Source of the DNA: an uncultured Gammaproteobacteria bacterium
GTDB lineage: Bacteria > Pseudomonadota > Gammaproteobacteria > Pseudomonadales > Pseudohongiellaceae
Length of the DNA stretch: 54,440 nucleotides
NCBI GenBank assembly: GCA_903837345.1
Contig: CAILUG010000024.1
Span: 1-54,440 of the forward strand
Reading direction: 5' to 3'
Shown: one piece after another, positions 1-7,273 of the stretch
How positions within the stretch are numbered: position 1 is the first letter of the stretch
Layout: each line of letters begins with the position of its first letter
Position numbers and translations under genes: made by a program
Notes under the pieces: generated by a model
Told to the model about the DNA's origin: nothing
The model's input: the letters and a program-made list of their open reading frames with translations, nothing else
Database searches by the model: none

Positions 1-73
1 CCTTGTAGCCTCTGTCAGTTACCTGTCTTACTGCTTCAATCTTGAAATCTTCGGGATAGCGTTTACCGCTCAT
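1..73 (-). CDS. IS3-family transposase OrfA, N-terminal 24 codons (cut by window edge)
   Basis: The minus strand reads MSGKRYPEDFKIEAVRQV and continues for six more residues before the window ends. This is the characteristic start of the OrfA (helix-turn-helix, COG2963-type) protein of IS3-family insertion sequences. OrfA binds the IS ends and is fused by -1 frameshifting with OrfB to make the transposase. Only the beginning of the DNA-binding domain is visible, so completeness of the element cannot be judged. The ATG follows GAGGTGTCTGACC, which contains a good Shine-Dalgarno sequence. The family call is from recognition of the N-terminus. Confidence 0.8.
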   Translation of the reverse strand, partial: MSGKRYPEDFKIEAVRQVTDRGYK

Positions 74-118
74 GGTCAGACACCTCTTTGATGCGTTAGT
101 GTAACGCTATCAAGTGTC
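1..118 (-). mobile_element. Left end of an IS3-family insertion sequence
   Basis: The DNA upstream of orfA (74-118) would be the left terminal region. It holds a perfect dyad, GCGTTA-GTG-TAACGC at 93-107, typical of transposase-binding or promoter sequence at IS ends. The exact tip is uncertain: it lies between about 110 (TGATAGCG on the minus strand) and 120 (TAGACACTTG). The host gene sequence continues from about 120 rightward. The other end and any target duplication lie outside the window. Confidence 0.6.
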
Positions 119-316
119 TAGAATATCGGGGGCTTGCCACCAGGCACTGGCCCACGATGTGACCACATCACGCAATTCCGACTGCAGCTGATCCTTGTTG
201 CCGGTTTCAGCAGTCTTGCCCTGCTCAGCCTCAACAGTCTGGGAAATTCCGGTTTCAATCAGGCAGGCCAACAGTGCGACCATCAGTATCCCACGTGAAA
301 AAGGCCACTTTTCCAT
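110..316 (-). pseudogene. Secreted protein gene truncated by the IS element
   Basis: From ATG at 316 the product has a basic start (MEKWPFSRG), a hydrophobic stretch (ILMVALLACLIETGIS) and a probable signal cleavage near residue 27-30. A polar segment ending LRDVVTSWASAW follows. That last motif resembles the start of an NTF2/SnoaL-like domain, which would normally run for about 100 more residues. Here the frame passes into the IS end and stops at 110-112, so the protein is only about 68 residues. It abuts the SDR gene stop by a few bases and was probably the last gene of the PQQ dehydrogenase-SDR operon. The NTF2 assignment is tentative; the truncation is well supported by the adjoining OrfA start. 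Confidence 0.6.
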
Positions 317-319
317 CAA

Positions 320-1078
320 TCAGCCTCTGCCTATGAATGGCATCTTGCTCGCCATCACCGTCATGAACTGCACGTTGGCTTCCGGCGGCAGATTGGCCAT
401 GAACAGTACCGCTTCCACCACCTGTTGCAGTTCGAATACCGGCTCGGCCTTGTATTCGCCATTGGCCTGGAGCATGCCCCTGGTCATTGGCACTGTCATT
501 TCAGTACGAACATTGCCGATATCGATCTGGCTGCAGGTAATGTCGAAGTCGCGACCATCCAGCGCAAGGCATTTGGTGAGCCCGGTGATCGCATGCTTGG
601 TCATGGCATAAGGCACAGTACGCGGCCGTGGCGCATGCGCTGCAATTGAACCATTGTTGATGATGCGGCCTCCCTGCGGCTGTTGCTGCCGCATACGGGA
701 AAAAGCCGCTCTGGCACACAGAAAAGCACCGTTCAGATTGACGGCCACCGTCTGCTCCCACCCATCAAGCGGGATCTCGTCGATGGTTCCGCCAGGGCCG
801 CTGATGCCGGCATTGTTGAACAACAGGTCAATACGGCCGAACTTGCGGATTACCGCATCGAACAATGCCTCCACCTGATCCGGCTTGCTGACATCACACT
901 GCACTGACATGACGGCGGCCTGGTCGGCATCCGCCTCGGCCATTGCCGCCTGCAGTGCAGCAACATTGCGGCCGACAAATACGGTATTCCAGCCGGCTTG
1001 CGCGAGTCCCACAGCGCAGGCTTTGCCAATGCCCTGACTGGCACCTGTCACAACAGCTGTTCGCGACCTGTTTGGCAT
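320..1078 (-). CDS. Short-chain dehydrogenase/reductase (SDR)
   Basis: This 252-residue classical SDR is an NAD(P)-dependent cytoplasmic oxidoreductase. The Rossmann motif TGASQGIG is at residues 11-18 and NNAG at 88-91. The catalytic Ser is about 144, followed by Y157-x-x-x-K161 (YAMTK). The length matches the family norm. It lies 41 bp downstream of the PQQ dehydrogenase gene on the same strand, so the two are probably co-transcribed. That context suggests it handles a carbonyl or alcohol linked to the substrate of the periplasmic dehydrogenase. The substrate cannot be read from sequence. R39 in the VGRN segment after the second beta strand hints at NADP(H), a weak inference. Confidence 0.9.
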   Translation of the reverse strand: MPNRSRTAVVTGASQGIGKACAVGLAQAGWNTVFVGRNVAALQAAMAEADADQAAVMSVQCDVSKPDQVEALFDAVIRKFGRIDLLFNNAGISGPGGTIDEIPLDGWEQTVAVNLNGAFLCARAAFSRMRQQQPQGGRIINNGSIAAHAPRPRTVPYAMTKHAITGLTKCLALDGRDFDITCSQIDIGNVRTEMTVPMTRGMLQANGEYKAEPVFELQQVVEAVLFMANLPPEANVQFMTVMASKMPFIGRG

Positions 1079-1119
1079 CTGGACATTACCTGTCTTTGTA
1101 TCCGCTTGACGGACCGGAA

Positions 1120-3300
1120 TTATTTCTTGTTGCTGTCTGCCCCAAGTCCGGCATGCGCGTCAGCAGGCTGGATCGGTGCTGGCGGCGCCACAGGTGGCTG
1201 TCGTTTTTTGAGTTCGTTGGCCTCTGCAATCAGGAATGAACGCAATGCTGATGTTTCTGCCGGTTTCAACTTGTCGGCAAACGATGCCATGCCCTTCGCA
1301 GAGCGGACTCCACCCAACACAATGGCATCGAAGCCTTCCTGCGAATGCAGCATCGGCGTAGTCATAAGGTTGGGGAAAGTGGCAGTACGAGCCTGGCCAT
1401 TCTGGCCATGGCAGATCACGCAGTAGTTATTGTAGTGCTTGCTGCCGGCAGCCACTTCATCGGCGCTGGCAGTCAGTTCAGGCGGATTCAGCGGCGGTGG
1501 CGTGTAGGTTACCGGCTCCGGCAGTTGCGCCTTGCCATCGATGCCGAATACCAGCAAGCGTGAATAGTTGGGTGCGTAGTAATTGGTGGCAGCGATACCC
1601 ACGCTGGCGGCAATGTACTGTTTGCCATCGAGTTCATAGCTGATGGGTGCGGCCACTACCCCGGTCTGTGGATCCATCGTCCACACTTTCTCGCCGGTTT
1701 TGGCATCGTAGGCACGGAACTCTTTGGTGGTATTGCCACCGCCCTGGAACACCAGGCCGCCAGCTGTAGCCAGCACGCCGCCTGTTGGACCGTTGCCGGT
1801 TTCACCATGCCACACTTCCTTGCCCTGGATGGGATCCCAGGCACTCAGGAAACCGACGAAATCACGCGGCGCATCCGGATGATCTTTTGTATAGGCTGCG
1901 CCCGCGCCCATGTTGATGCCGAGGTTGGCAGCGCCAGGATTTGGCACGAAATTGTTCTGACCCTGCATCACGAAGTAAGCGCGCTGCGTCGCGATATACA
2001 CAAGGCCGGTATCAGGATTGTAGGCGTTGGCATGCCAGCCATGGGCACCTTGCACACCTGGTGCCAGATTGAATGCTTTCTCGTTGTCATAGCGGGCTTC
2101 CGGCTTGACGCGCGGACGTCCGGATTTCATATCGACGCCATCATTCCAGTTTACCGCGGTAAACGGATCTGCTTTCAGCAATTCACCGGTACCGGCATCG
2201 AGCACATAGAACATGCCGTTCTTGTTGGGCTGCATCAGCACTTTGCGTTTCTGGTTGTCCCTGGTGATGTCCACCAGCATGATCGGGCTCATTGCATCAT
2301 AGTCCCAGGTGTCGCCCGGGGTGGTCTGGTAGTGCCACACATACTCGCCAGTGTCGGCCTTGACCGCGACAATTGACGCGATAAACAGGTTGTCACCGCC
2401 GGTAGGATCGCGCAGTCGCTGGTTCCAGGGACTGCCGTTGCCGGTACCGAAGATCACCAGATCGTGTTCAGCGTCATAAACAATGGCATCCCAAACGGTA
2501 CCACCGCCACCAAGCTCCCACCATTTGCCACCCCAGGTTTTAGCGGCCATTTCCATGGCTTTGTTTTCAAAGGGTTCAGCCGGATTGCCAGGCACCGTGT
2601 AAAAGCGCCAGGCTTGTTCACCGGTATCAGCATCGTAAGCGCCAATGTATCCACGCACGCCGAATTCACCTCCGGAGTTGCCGATCACCACCTTGCCTTT
2701 GATGATGCGGGGTGCACTGGTGATTGAGTAGGGTTTGCTCGGGTCTATGGTCAGCTTGCGCCAGGCTTCCTGTCCGGTTTTGGCGTCAATGGCGATGAGA
2801 TAACCATCGAGGGAACCAAGGTAGATCTTGCCTTTGTAGGCGGCGATGCCGCGGTTGACGATGCCGCAGCAGATTTTCGGTGCAAATTGTCCGGGGGTCC
2901 TGGGATCGTATTGCCATAACTGTTTGCCATCGTGGGCATCGAAGGCATAGACCTTGCTCCAGGCCGTGGAAACATAGATCACACCATCAACGTAAAGTGG
3001 TGTGCCCTGCTGGGAAAGATTGGTGTCGTAGTCTGCAAACCAGGCCAGGCCCAGTTTGCCCACGTTGTCGCGGGTAATCTGGTCAAGCGGGCTGAAATGC
3101 TGTTCATTGTAGGTGCCACCGACAGTAAGCCACTGCCCGGGTTCGGCACCGGCATTGAGCAAGCGCGCATCAGTGACATTGGCCGCTGTGACAGGGACGG
3201 CAGCTGAGGCGGCGGTGGTCGCTGCCGGTTGTTCCGGTTTACAGCCGGTCAGCATGGTGAGCGCCAATGCCGATGAGGCAATCAAAAGGTTGCGGATCAT
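1120..3300 (-). CDS. PQQ-dependent quinohemoprotein alcohol dehydrogenase, lipoprotein
   Basis: This 726-residue type II quinohemoprotein alcohol dehydrogenase oxidises primary alcohols, often aldehydes too, in the periplasm and passes electrons via PQQ to heme c. The N-terminus ends in a lipobox, LTGC, with the lipidated Cys at residue 20, so the enzyme is membrane-anchored. The eight-bladed propeller carries the vicinal disulfide C144-C145 (ICCG) and the catalytic Asp region WDYD at 332-335. Repeated DAKTGxxxW blade motifs are visible. The C-terminal cytochrome c domain has CVICH at 627-631 and a candidate axial Met at 671. No pqq biosynthesis gene is nearby. It leads a minus-strand operon with the SDR gene. 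Confidence 0.92.
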   Translation of the reverse strand: MIRNLLIASSALALTMLTGCKPEQPAATTAASAAVPVTAANVTDARLLNAGAEPGQWLTVGGTYNEQHFSPLDQITRDNVGKLGLAWFADYDTNLSQQGTPLYVDGVIYVSTAWSKVYAFDAHDGKQLWQYDPRTPGQFAPKICCGIVNRGIAAYKGKIYLGSLDGYLIAIDAKTGQEAWRKLTIDPSKPYSITSAPRIIKGKVVIGNSGGEFGVRGYIGAYDADTGEQAWRFYTVPGNPAEPFENKAMEMAAKTWGGKWWELGGGGTVWDAIVYDAEHDLVIFGTGNGSPWNQRLRDPTGGDNLFIASIVAVKADTGEYVWHYQTTPGDTWDYDAMSPIMLVDITRDNQKRKVLMQPNKNGMFYVLDAGTGELLKADPFTAVNWNDGVDMKSGRPRVKPEARYDNEKAFNLAPGVQGAHGWHANAYNPDTGLVYIATQRAYFVMQGQNNFVPNPGAANLGINMGAGAAYTKDHPDAPRDFVGFLSAWDPIQGKEVWHGETGNGPTGGVLATAGGLVFQGGGNTTKEFRAYDAKTGEKVWTMDPQTGVVAAPISYELDGKQYIAASVGIAATNYYAPNYSRLLVFGIDGKAQLPEPVTYTPPPLNPPELTASADEVAAGSKHYNNYCVICHGQNGQARTATFPNLMTTPMLHSQEGFDAIVLGGVRSAKGMASFADKLKPAETSALRSFLIAEANELKKRQPPVAPPAPIQPADAHAGLGADSNKK

Positions 3301-3333
3301 TGTTGTCCCCTGATAAAGCTATGGTTTGAATTT

Positions 3334-3702
3334 ATGGTTTTGGTATTCGGTGCGGCGGTATCAAACCCAAACATTATGCAGCCTCTGCCACTTTTGGGAC
3401 AGCCCAACCAAACGTCGGGATTGATTGTGACAAGATGGCAGTTTCTAATCGCCACGACTACTTTCGGCTCCCGGGTTGGGGAAACATCCCGGATAGCAAA
3501 TAAAGGAAACTCCGAGGCGTTCATTCCGATCTGTGCCCACTGCAAGCTTATCCGTAATGACAAAGGCTATTGGTATAATGTAAAAGCCTGTGTACAAGCC
3601 CATTCGGATGCAAAATTCACCCATTTGCTTTGTCCGCCCTGCGGAAAGCATATCTATGGGGATTTATGGAAAGACGTGATGTCAGACTTGAAGCAATACT
3701 GA
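3334..3702 (+). CDS. Small Cys-rich protein resembling the C-terminal module of sensor proteins
   Basis: The ORF encodes 122 residues, but only the C-terminal half looks conserved. IPICAHCKLIRNDKGYW begins at residue 64, then a His at 90 and CPPC at 100-103. I recognise this CxxCKxIR-x-GYW ... H ... CPxC pattern as a tail module found after REC, PAS or histidine kinase domains. C67, C70, C100 and C103 could bind a metal. Here it stands alone, and residues 1-60 lack recognisable structure. It may be a remnant of a larger regulator or a true small protein. The start is uncertain: ATG at 3334 has no clear ribosome binding site, and ATG at 3376 is an alternative. The partner and function are unknown. 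Confidence 0.55.
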   Translation: MVLVFGAAVSNPNIMQPLPLLGQPNQTSGLIVTRWQFLIATTTFGSRVGETSRIANKGNSEAFIPICAHCKLIRNDKGYWYNVKACVQAHSDAKFTHLLCPPCGKHIYGDLWKDVMSDLKQY

Positions 3703-3738
3703 AAGCAATACAGTCATAACCAACCAAGAGGGGATCCC

Positions 3739-4656
3739 ATGAACATCAAATACAGAAGTACTTTTGCCAATTTCTGCCGGCTGGTTGTGGTTCCGGTCTG
3801 CGCCGCCGGCGTCATCACATTCGCGCATGCACAACCGCCAAGGCCGGTGCCCCCGGCTCCGGTGCCGGACGCAGTGGCAATGCCGCGCCCTGCCGACGCT
3901 GAAGTGGAGAAGGCACGCCAGGGCCTGGCGGCTTATCTGGCCGGACTTGATGCGGCAACCCGCAAGATGTACGAAACCTATCCTTATCTGCTCGAAGTAA
4001 GACCGTACGGACTCAACACCGCGATTGTTCCCGGACTGTCCCCGCAGTTCGTCATGAAACATGAGGCCAATGTGGCGGTTGCCAAGGCCGGCAACATTGA
4101 TGTGCTGTTCATGGGTGATTCCATCACCGACTTCTGGCGCAACGAAACCGGCAACTATGCCGGCAAACCCGTTTTCGACAAATTTTGGGGCAAGATGAAA
4201 ACCGCCAATTTCGGCATCGCTGGCGATACTACCCAGGGGGTGCTGTTCCGTCTCCAGAATGGTGAAGGCCAGGGATTCACACCCAAGCTTGTCATGATGA
4301 TGATCGGCACCAACAACACCCGCGCCAATCGCCCGCAGGAAATTGCCGAAGGAGTAGGTGCTGATGTACTGGAACTGCAGAAGGACTTTCCGCAAGCAAA
4401 AATCCTTTTGCTTGGCATTTTTCCCCGCAGCACGCCGGCAGATCCCGTGCGCAAACAGATTGCAGAAATCAACACGATAATTTCACGGTTGAATGACGGC
4501 AAAAAAGTGTTCTACATGGACATTGGCAAGATATTTCTTGATGCCTCAGGCACCATCAATACCGACATCATGAGCGACGGTTTGCACCCTACCACCAAAG
4601 GCTATGAGCTGTGGGCCAATGCTGTAAATGGCAAGATCAACGAACTCCTCAAATAA
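3739..4656 (+). CDS. Exported SGNH/GDSL-family hydrolase
   Basis: This 305-residue protein has an N-terminal signal sequence (hydrophobic VVVPVCAAGVITFAHA, cleavage near residue 31) and a Pro-rich linker. The fold is SGNH hydrolase, close to the platelet-activating-factor acetylhydrolase IB beta type. Block I is GDSIT with nucleophile S128. Block II Gly is about 162 (GIAGD), block III is GTNN at 190-193, and block V is DGLHP with D280 and H283. All four catalytic positions are present, so it should be an active esterase or deacetylase in the periplasm or outside the cell. The substrate is unknown; sugar esters or short acyl esters are plausible. The VOC gene follows 50 bp downstream. Confidence 0.85.
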   Translation: MNIKYRSTFANFCRLVVVPVCAAGVITFAHAQPPRPVPPAPVPDAVAMPRPADAEVEKARQGLAAYLAGLDAATRKMYETYPYLLEVRPYGLNTAIVPGLSPQFVMKHEANVAVAKAGNIDVLFMGDSITDFWRNETGNYAGKPVFDKFWGKMKTANFGIAGDTTQGVLFRLQNGEGQGFTPKLVMMMIGTNNTRANRPQEIAEGVGADVLELQKDFPQAKILLLGIFPRSTPADPVRKQIAEINTIISRLNDGKKVFYMDIGKIFLDASGTINTDIMSDGLHPTTKGYELWANAVNGKINELLK

Positions 4657-4706
4657 AATACTGAAACCACCCCCACAACAACATCAACAATGAATGGAGA
4701 ATCAAT

Positions 4707-5183
4707 ATGAAATCAGTCCTCCGCATCATGGCCGGCATCACAGCCTGCTGTTTGCTGCCGCAACTTTCCCTCGCACAAGTCAGTCTGAACTCGACACGTG
4801 TGGCCGCAGTCGATTCAGTTGCAGTGTCACAGTTCTACATCAAGGCGTTTGGCATGCGTGAAGTAAATCGCATAGACATGGGGGGCGGCAAAGCCGAAGT
4901 ATTCCTGAATTTCGGCAAGACCGACGCCGAAGCCAAAGCCAACAAGGCAGCCCAGCTCGTCATCATGCATCGTGATGCTGACACACTGGTGGATGCTGTG
5001 CCCCACGTCATTTTTGACGTGACCGATGTCAAAGCCACTGCTGCTGCAGTAAAAGCAGCCGGCGGCACCATGGAGAGGGAACCATTTGAATACGGTAAAA
5101 CCGGCATCATGATCGGCATGGCCAAGGATCCGGTCGGCAATCTGATCGAATTATTGCAGCAGCCCAAGCCTGCGAAACCATGA
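4707..5183 (+). CDS. Exported VOC (glyoxalase-like) protein
   Basis: This 158-residue protein has a clear signal peptide, with cleavage after LSLAQ near residue 23-24. One vicinal-oxygen-chelate module follows. It begins LNSTRVAAVDSVAVSQFY, continues with AFGMREVNRID, and ends with the typical KDPVGNLIELLQ strand that supplies the metal-binding Glu. Single-module VOC proteins usually dimerise. Export of a VOC protein is less common than the cytoplasmic form. The preceding exported hydrolase 50 bp upstream suggests co-transcription. The reaction is unknown; glyoxalase I, extradiol dioxygenase and resistance-type binding proteins share this fold. Confidence 0.8.
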   Translation: MKSVLRIMAGITACCLLPQLSLAQVSLNSTRVAAVDSVAVSQFYIKAFGMREVNRIDMGGGKAEVFLNFGKTDAEAKANKAAQLVIMHRDADTLVDAVPHVIFDVTDVKATAAAVKAAGGTMEREPFEYGKTGIMIGMAKDPVGNLIELLQQPKPAKP

Positions 5184-5224
5184 GGGCAACAGGAGGTTGC
5201 ACCTGAATTGAACCAGGCTGCTGC

Positions 5225-5255
5225 GAGCGGGCCAATGTGCCCGCTCCAGCATTTT
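5225..5255 (+). terminator. Possible weak terminator after the VOC gene
   Basis: A perfect 8-bp stem GAGCGGGC / GCCCGCTC (5225-5232 and 5239-5246) encloses the loop CAATGT. CAGCATTTTG follows, so the U-run is short and offset. It lies 41 bp after the VOC stop codon. The rest of 5184-5425 shows nothing I recognise. Confidence 0.45.
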
Positions 5256-5425
5256 GATTTGCCCTTGATCTGTCCAGTTGATCGTGCTCAACCCCAACCA
5301 GGCCTTCTTCAACAAAATCAACAAAATACTAGACAATGCTGATAATCTGGGTAAGATCAGGGAACGCGCGTTATTTTGCGTGACTTACCAACATTGATCC
5401 AGACAGCCTGGCAGGAACCCCCGAC

Positions 5426-6505
5426 ATGAAAAACCTTATGTCTGTTGCGATGCTTACGCTGACGCTTTTGACCCTCGGCTCTCCGGTATCGGCACAAAGC
5501 CTGCTCGGTTCCCGCGCTTCCATGGAACGCCAGAATCAGGAAGCAGTGAGTTACGGCTACACTTTCCTCAGCACACCGCAAGCTGTCACCACTTTTGTCA
5601 ACGAAGGTCATCTGGTCAGGGTGGAAGACAGCCAGCACTTCGAATTGCATGATGTCTCCTATCCCTATTCCCGCCCTGAAGTGAAAATGTTCATTGAACG
5701 CTTCAGCAGCCAGTATTACGCGACCTGCAAAGAACGACTGGTAATCACCAGTCTCACCCGCCCAATCGATGAGCAACCGGCCAATGCTGCCAGCGATTCC
5801 GTTCACCCCACCGGCATGGCAGTAGACATGCACGTGCCCTCCAGCCCGCGATGCCGCTCCTGGCTCGAACACACCCTGTTGTCGATGGAAGGCAAGGGGC
5901 TGCTGGATGTAACCCGTGAACGACACCCTGCGCATTACCACGTAGCGGTGTTTACCCGTACCTATGAAAACTATATTGCTGCCACCTCACGCCCGGCTCC
6001 TTCTCTCTCCCCAGTCGCTGCAACCAATCCGGTCGATTCTGAAGCCGCAGCACCTGACGCCGGCATCAATACCTACATAGTCCGCAAGGGTGACACCCTG
6101 GCCTCTATCGCTGATCGCACCGGCACCACGGCTACCAGCCTGAAGGCCGTTAACAGACTGCGGGGCAACAAGGTGAAAGCCGGGCGGAAATTGCAGATCC
6201 CAGCCGGCATTTCTGCAGCTGAAAACGTGGCTGCCACCGTGGCGACTGTAGCCACCAACAAAGGCAGCAAGGCCATGCTTGCTTCTGCCCAGGTTCACGG
6301 CAAGGAAAATACAGTAGCGAGCTCCGAACTGACTCATCGCGTCAAACGCGGTGAAACCTTGTGGCGCATTGCCAATCGCTATCGCACCACTGCCGAAATG
6401 ATCAAGCAGGAAAACGGACTCAAGCATGACGTGCTGAATCCCGGACAGGTATTGCGCATCAGAAGCACCACTGCCCGCAACAGCCTGGCCAGCAATAATT
6501 CCTGA
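5426..6505 (+). CDS. Secreted DUF5715/M15-like protein with two LysM domains
   Basis: The 359-residue protein starts with a signal peptide (cleavage near LGSPVSAQS, residue 23). Residues about 30-180 form a domain I recognise as DUF5715-like. It carries S125-x-H127-x-x-G130-x-A-x-D134, the metal-binding signature of M15 D,D-peptidases, and a later HYHV with H170 and H172 as a possible third ligand. Two LysM peptidoglycan-binding repeats follow, about 215-259 (YIVRKGDTLASIA) and 303-346 (HRVKRGETLWRIA). It is probably a periplasmic or surface peptidoglycan hydrolase. Activity is inferred because the final M15 EpWH motif is not obvious. It stands alone on the plus strand and converges with the 6583 gene. 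Confidence 0.8.
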   Translation: MKNLMSVAMLTLTLLTLGSPVSAQSLLGSRASMERQNQEAVSYGYTFLSTPQAVTTFVNEGHLVRVEDSQHFELHDVSYPYSRPEVKMFIERFSSQYYATCKERLVITSLTRPIDEQPANAASDSVHPTGMAVDMHVPSSPRCRSWLEHTLLSMEGKGLLDVTRERHPAHYHVAVFTRTYENYIAATSRPAPSLSPVAATNPVDSEAAAPDAGINTYIVRKGDTLASIADRTGTTATSLKAVNRLRGNKVKAGRKLQIPAGISAAENVAATVATVATNKGSKAMLASAQVHGKENTVASSELTHRVKRGETLWRIANRYRTTAEMIKQENGLKHDVLNPGQVLRIRSTTARNSLASNNS

Positions 6506-6582
6506 CAGCTACTCCGGTATTGAACAAACCCGGCGGATTCAGCCCCTCTCCCTGTCCGCTTCAATCCGCCTTCTATCCACCT

Positions 6583-6834
6583 TCAATCGGTCCTTACACC
6601 ACCTTCAAGCAGCGTGACCAGAGTCTGGGCGTGCTCAGCCGTCTGCTGCCCGAGCGGAGTCAGGTAGCCTCCATCAGGCTGGGTGATCATGCCTTTGGCA
6701 TGCAACCTGATGCCAGCAGCGATCTTGGCGGGATTGGCATCGTGGTGATGGATCTTGATACCCTGCTGGGTAGTATTCAGGTTGAACATGTTCAGCAGTT
6801 CAAGTTCTTCCAGCAGTGCGGGGGTCAGTGTCAT
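6583..6834 (-). CDS. TIGR02647-family small protein
   Basis: The protein is 83 residues from the ATG at 6834 (MTLTPALLEELELLNMFNL). It matches what I know of the TIGR02647 family found in Pseudomonas and relatives, whose members share LNLFNL, a GIKxHH segment and GGYLTPLG. It reads like a small helix-turn-helix-type protein with no catalytic residues. An upstream ATG at 6858 would add eight residues, but the family start favours 6834. It lies just downstream of the FmdB-like gene on the same strand, with a perfect hairpin between them. Function is unknown. Confidence 0.8.
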   Translation of the reverse strand: MTLTPALLEELELLNMFNLNTTQQGIKIHHHDANPAKIAAGIRLHAKGMITQPDGGYLTPLGQQTAEHAQTLVTLLEGGVRTD

Positions 6835-6851
6835 GGGAGGTCTCGATGATT

Positions 6852-6874
6852 GGAGCACAGGTCAGCTGTGCTCC
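6852..6874 (-). other. Perfect 9-bp hairpin spanning the fmdB-type stop codon
   Basis: GGAGCACAG (6852-6860) and CTGTGCTCC (6866-6874) are perfect complements around the 5-nt loop GTCAG. The minus-strand stop codon of the zinc-ribbon gene (6862-6864) lies in the loop and stem. No U-tract follows on the minus strand, so it is not a canonical terminator. It may act as an attenuating or mRNA-processing hairpin before the downstream small gene. Confidence 0.5.
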
Positions 6875-7116
6875 TTGATGTAATTGCGTTCATATTCCCG
6901 CTGCGCATGATCCTGCTCCTTTTTGACCGAGTTGGCTGCCTTGCGGGCAATACCATGCGTATAGCTGCGGGATTTCTGGGTACTGATGCCTGGAGGCGAC
7001 ACCACCCGCTCCAGCTTGACTGCCTGGCAGGCAGGACAAACCGGCGTTTCATTGTGCCTGATCAGTTTCTCGAACTGGTGGCTGCAGTGGCTGCATTTGT
7101 ATTCATAGATAGGCAT
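6862..7116 (-). CDS. FmdB-family zinc ribbon protein
   Basis: This 84-residue protein begins MPIYEYKCSHCSHQFEKL, the hallmark of the FmdB (CxxC_CxxC_SSSS) putative regulatory family. The ribbon cysteines are C8, C11, C27 and C30 (CSHC and CPAC). The C-terminal half is basic and helical (KKEQDHAQREYER). In many proteobacteria a related gene sits upstream of aspS, which is not the case here. The role is unknown; nucleic-acid or protein binding is usually proposed. The upstream region 7117-7273 is a divergent promoter region shared with the Hpt-REC-REC gene. Confidence 0.88.
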   Translation of the reverse strand: MPIYEYKCSHCSHQFEKLIRHNETPVCPACQAVKLERVVSPPGISTQKSRSYTHGIARKAANSVKKEQDHAQREYERNYIKEHS

Positions 7117-7273
7117 GGCTTCGCTCCTGACCTTGCAAATGCGTAATAGTGAATTTCTACCACATTAAAGCCCTCATCGCGACCACTACCCGGCCACATC
7201 CGGTCATACAACACAACCTTGTAATCAATGGCATGAGCTATAATCATGAAATATTGCTACAGGATAGACACTG

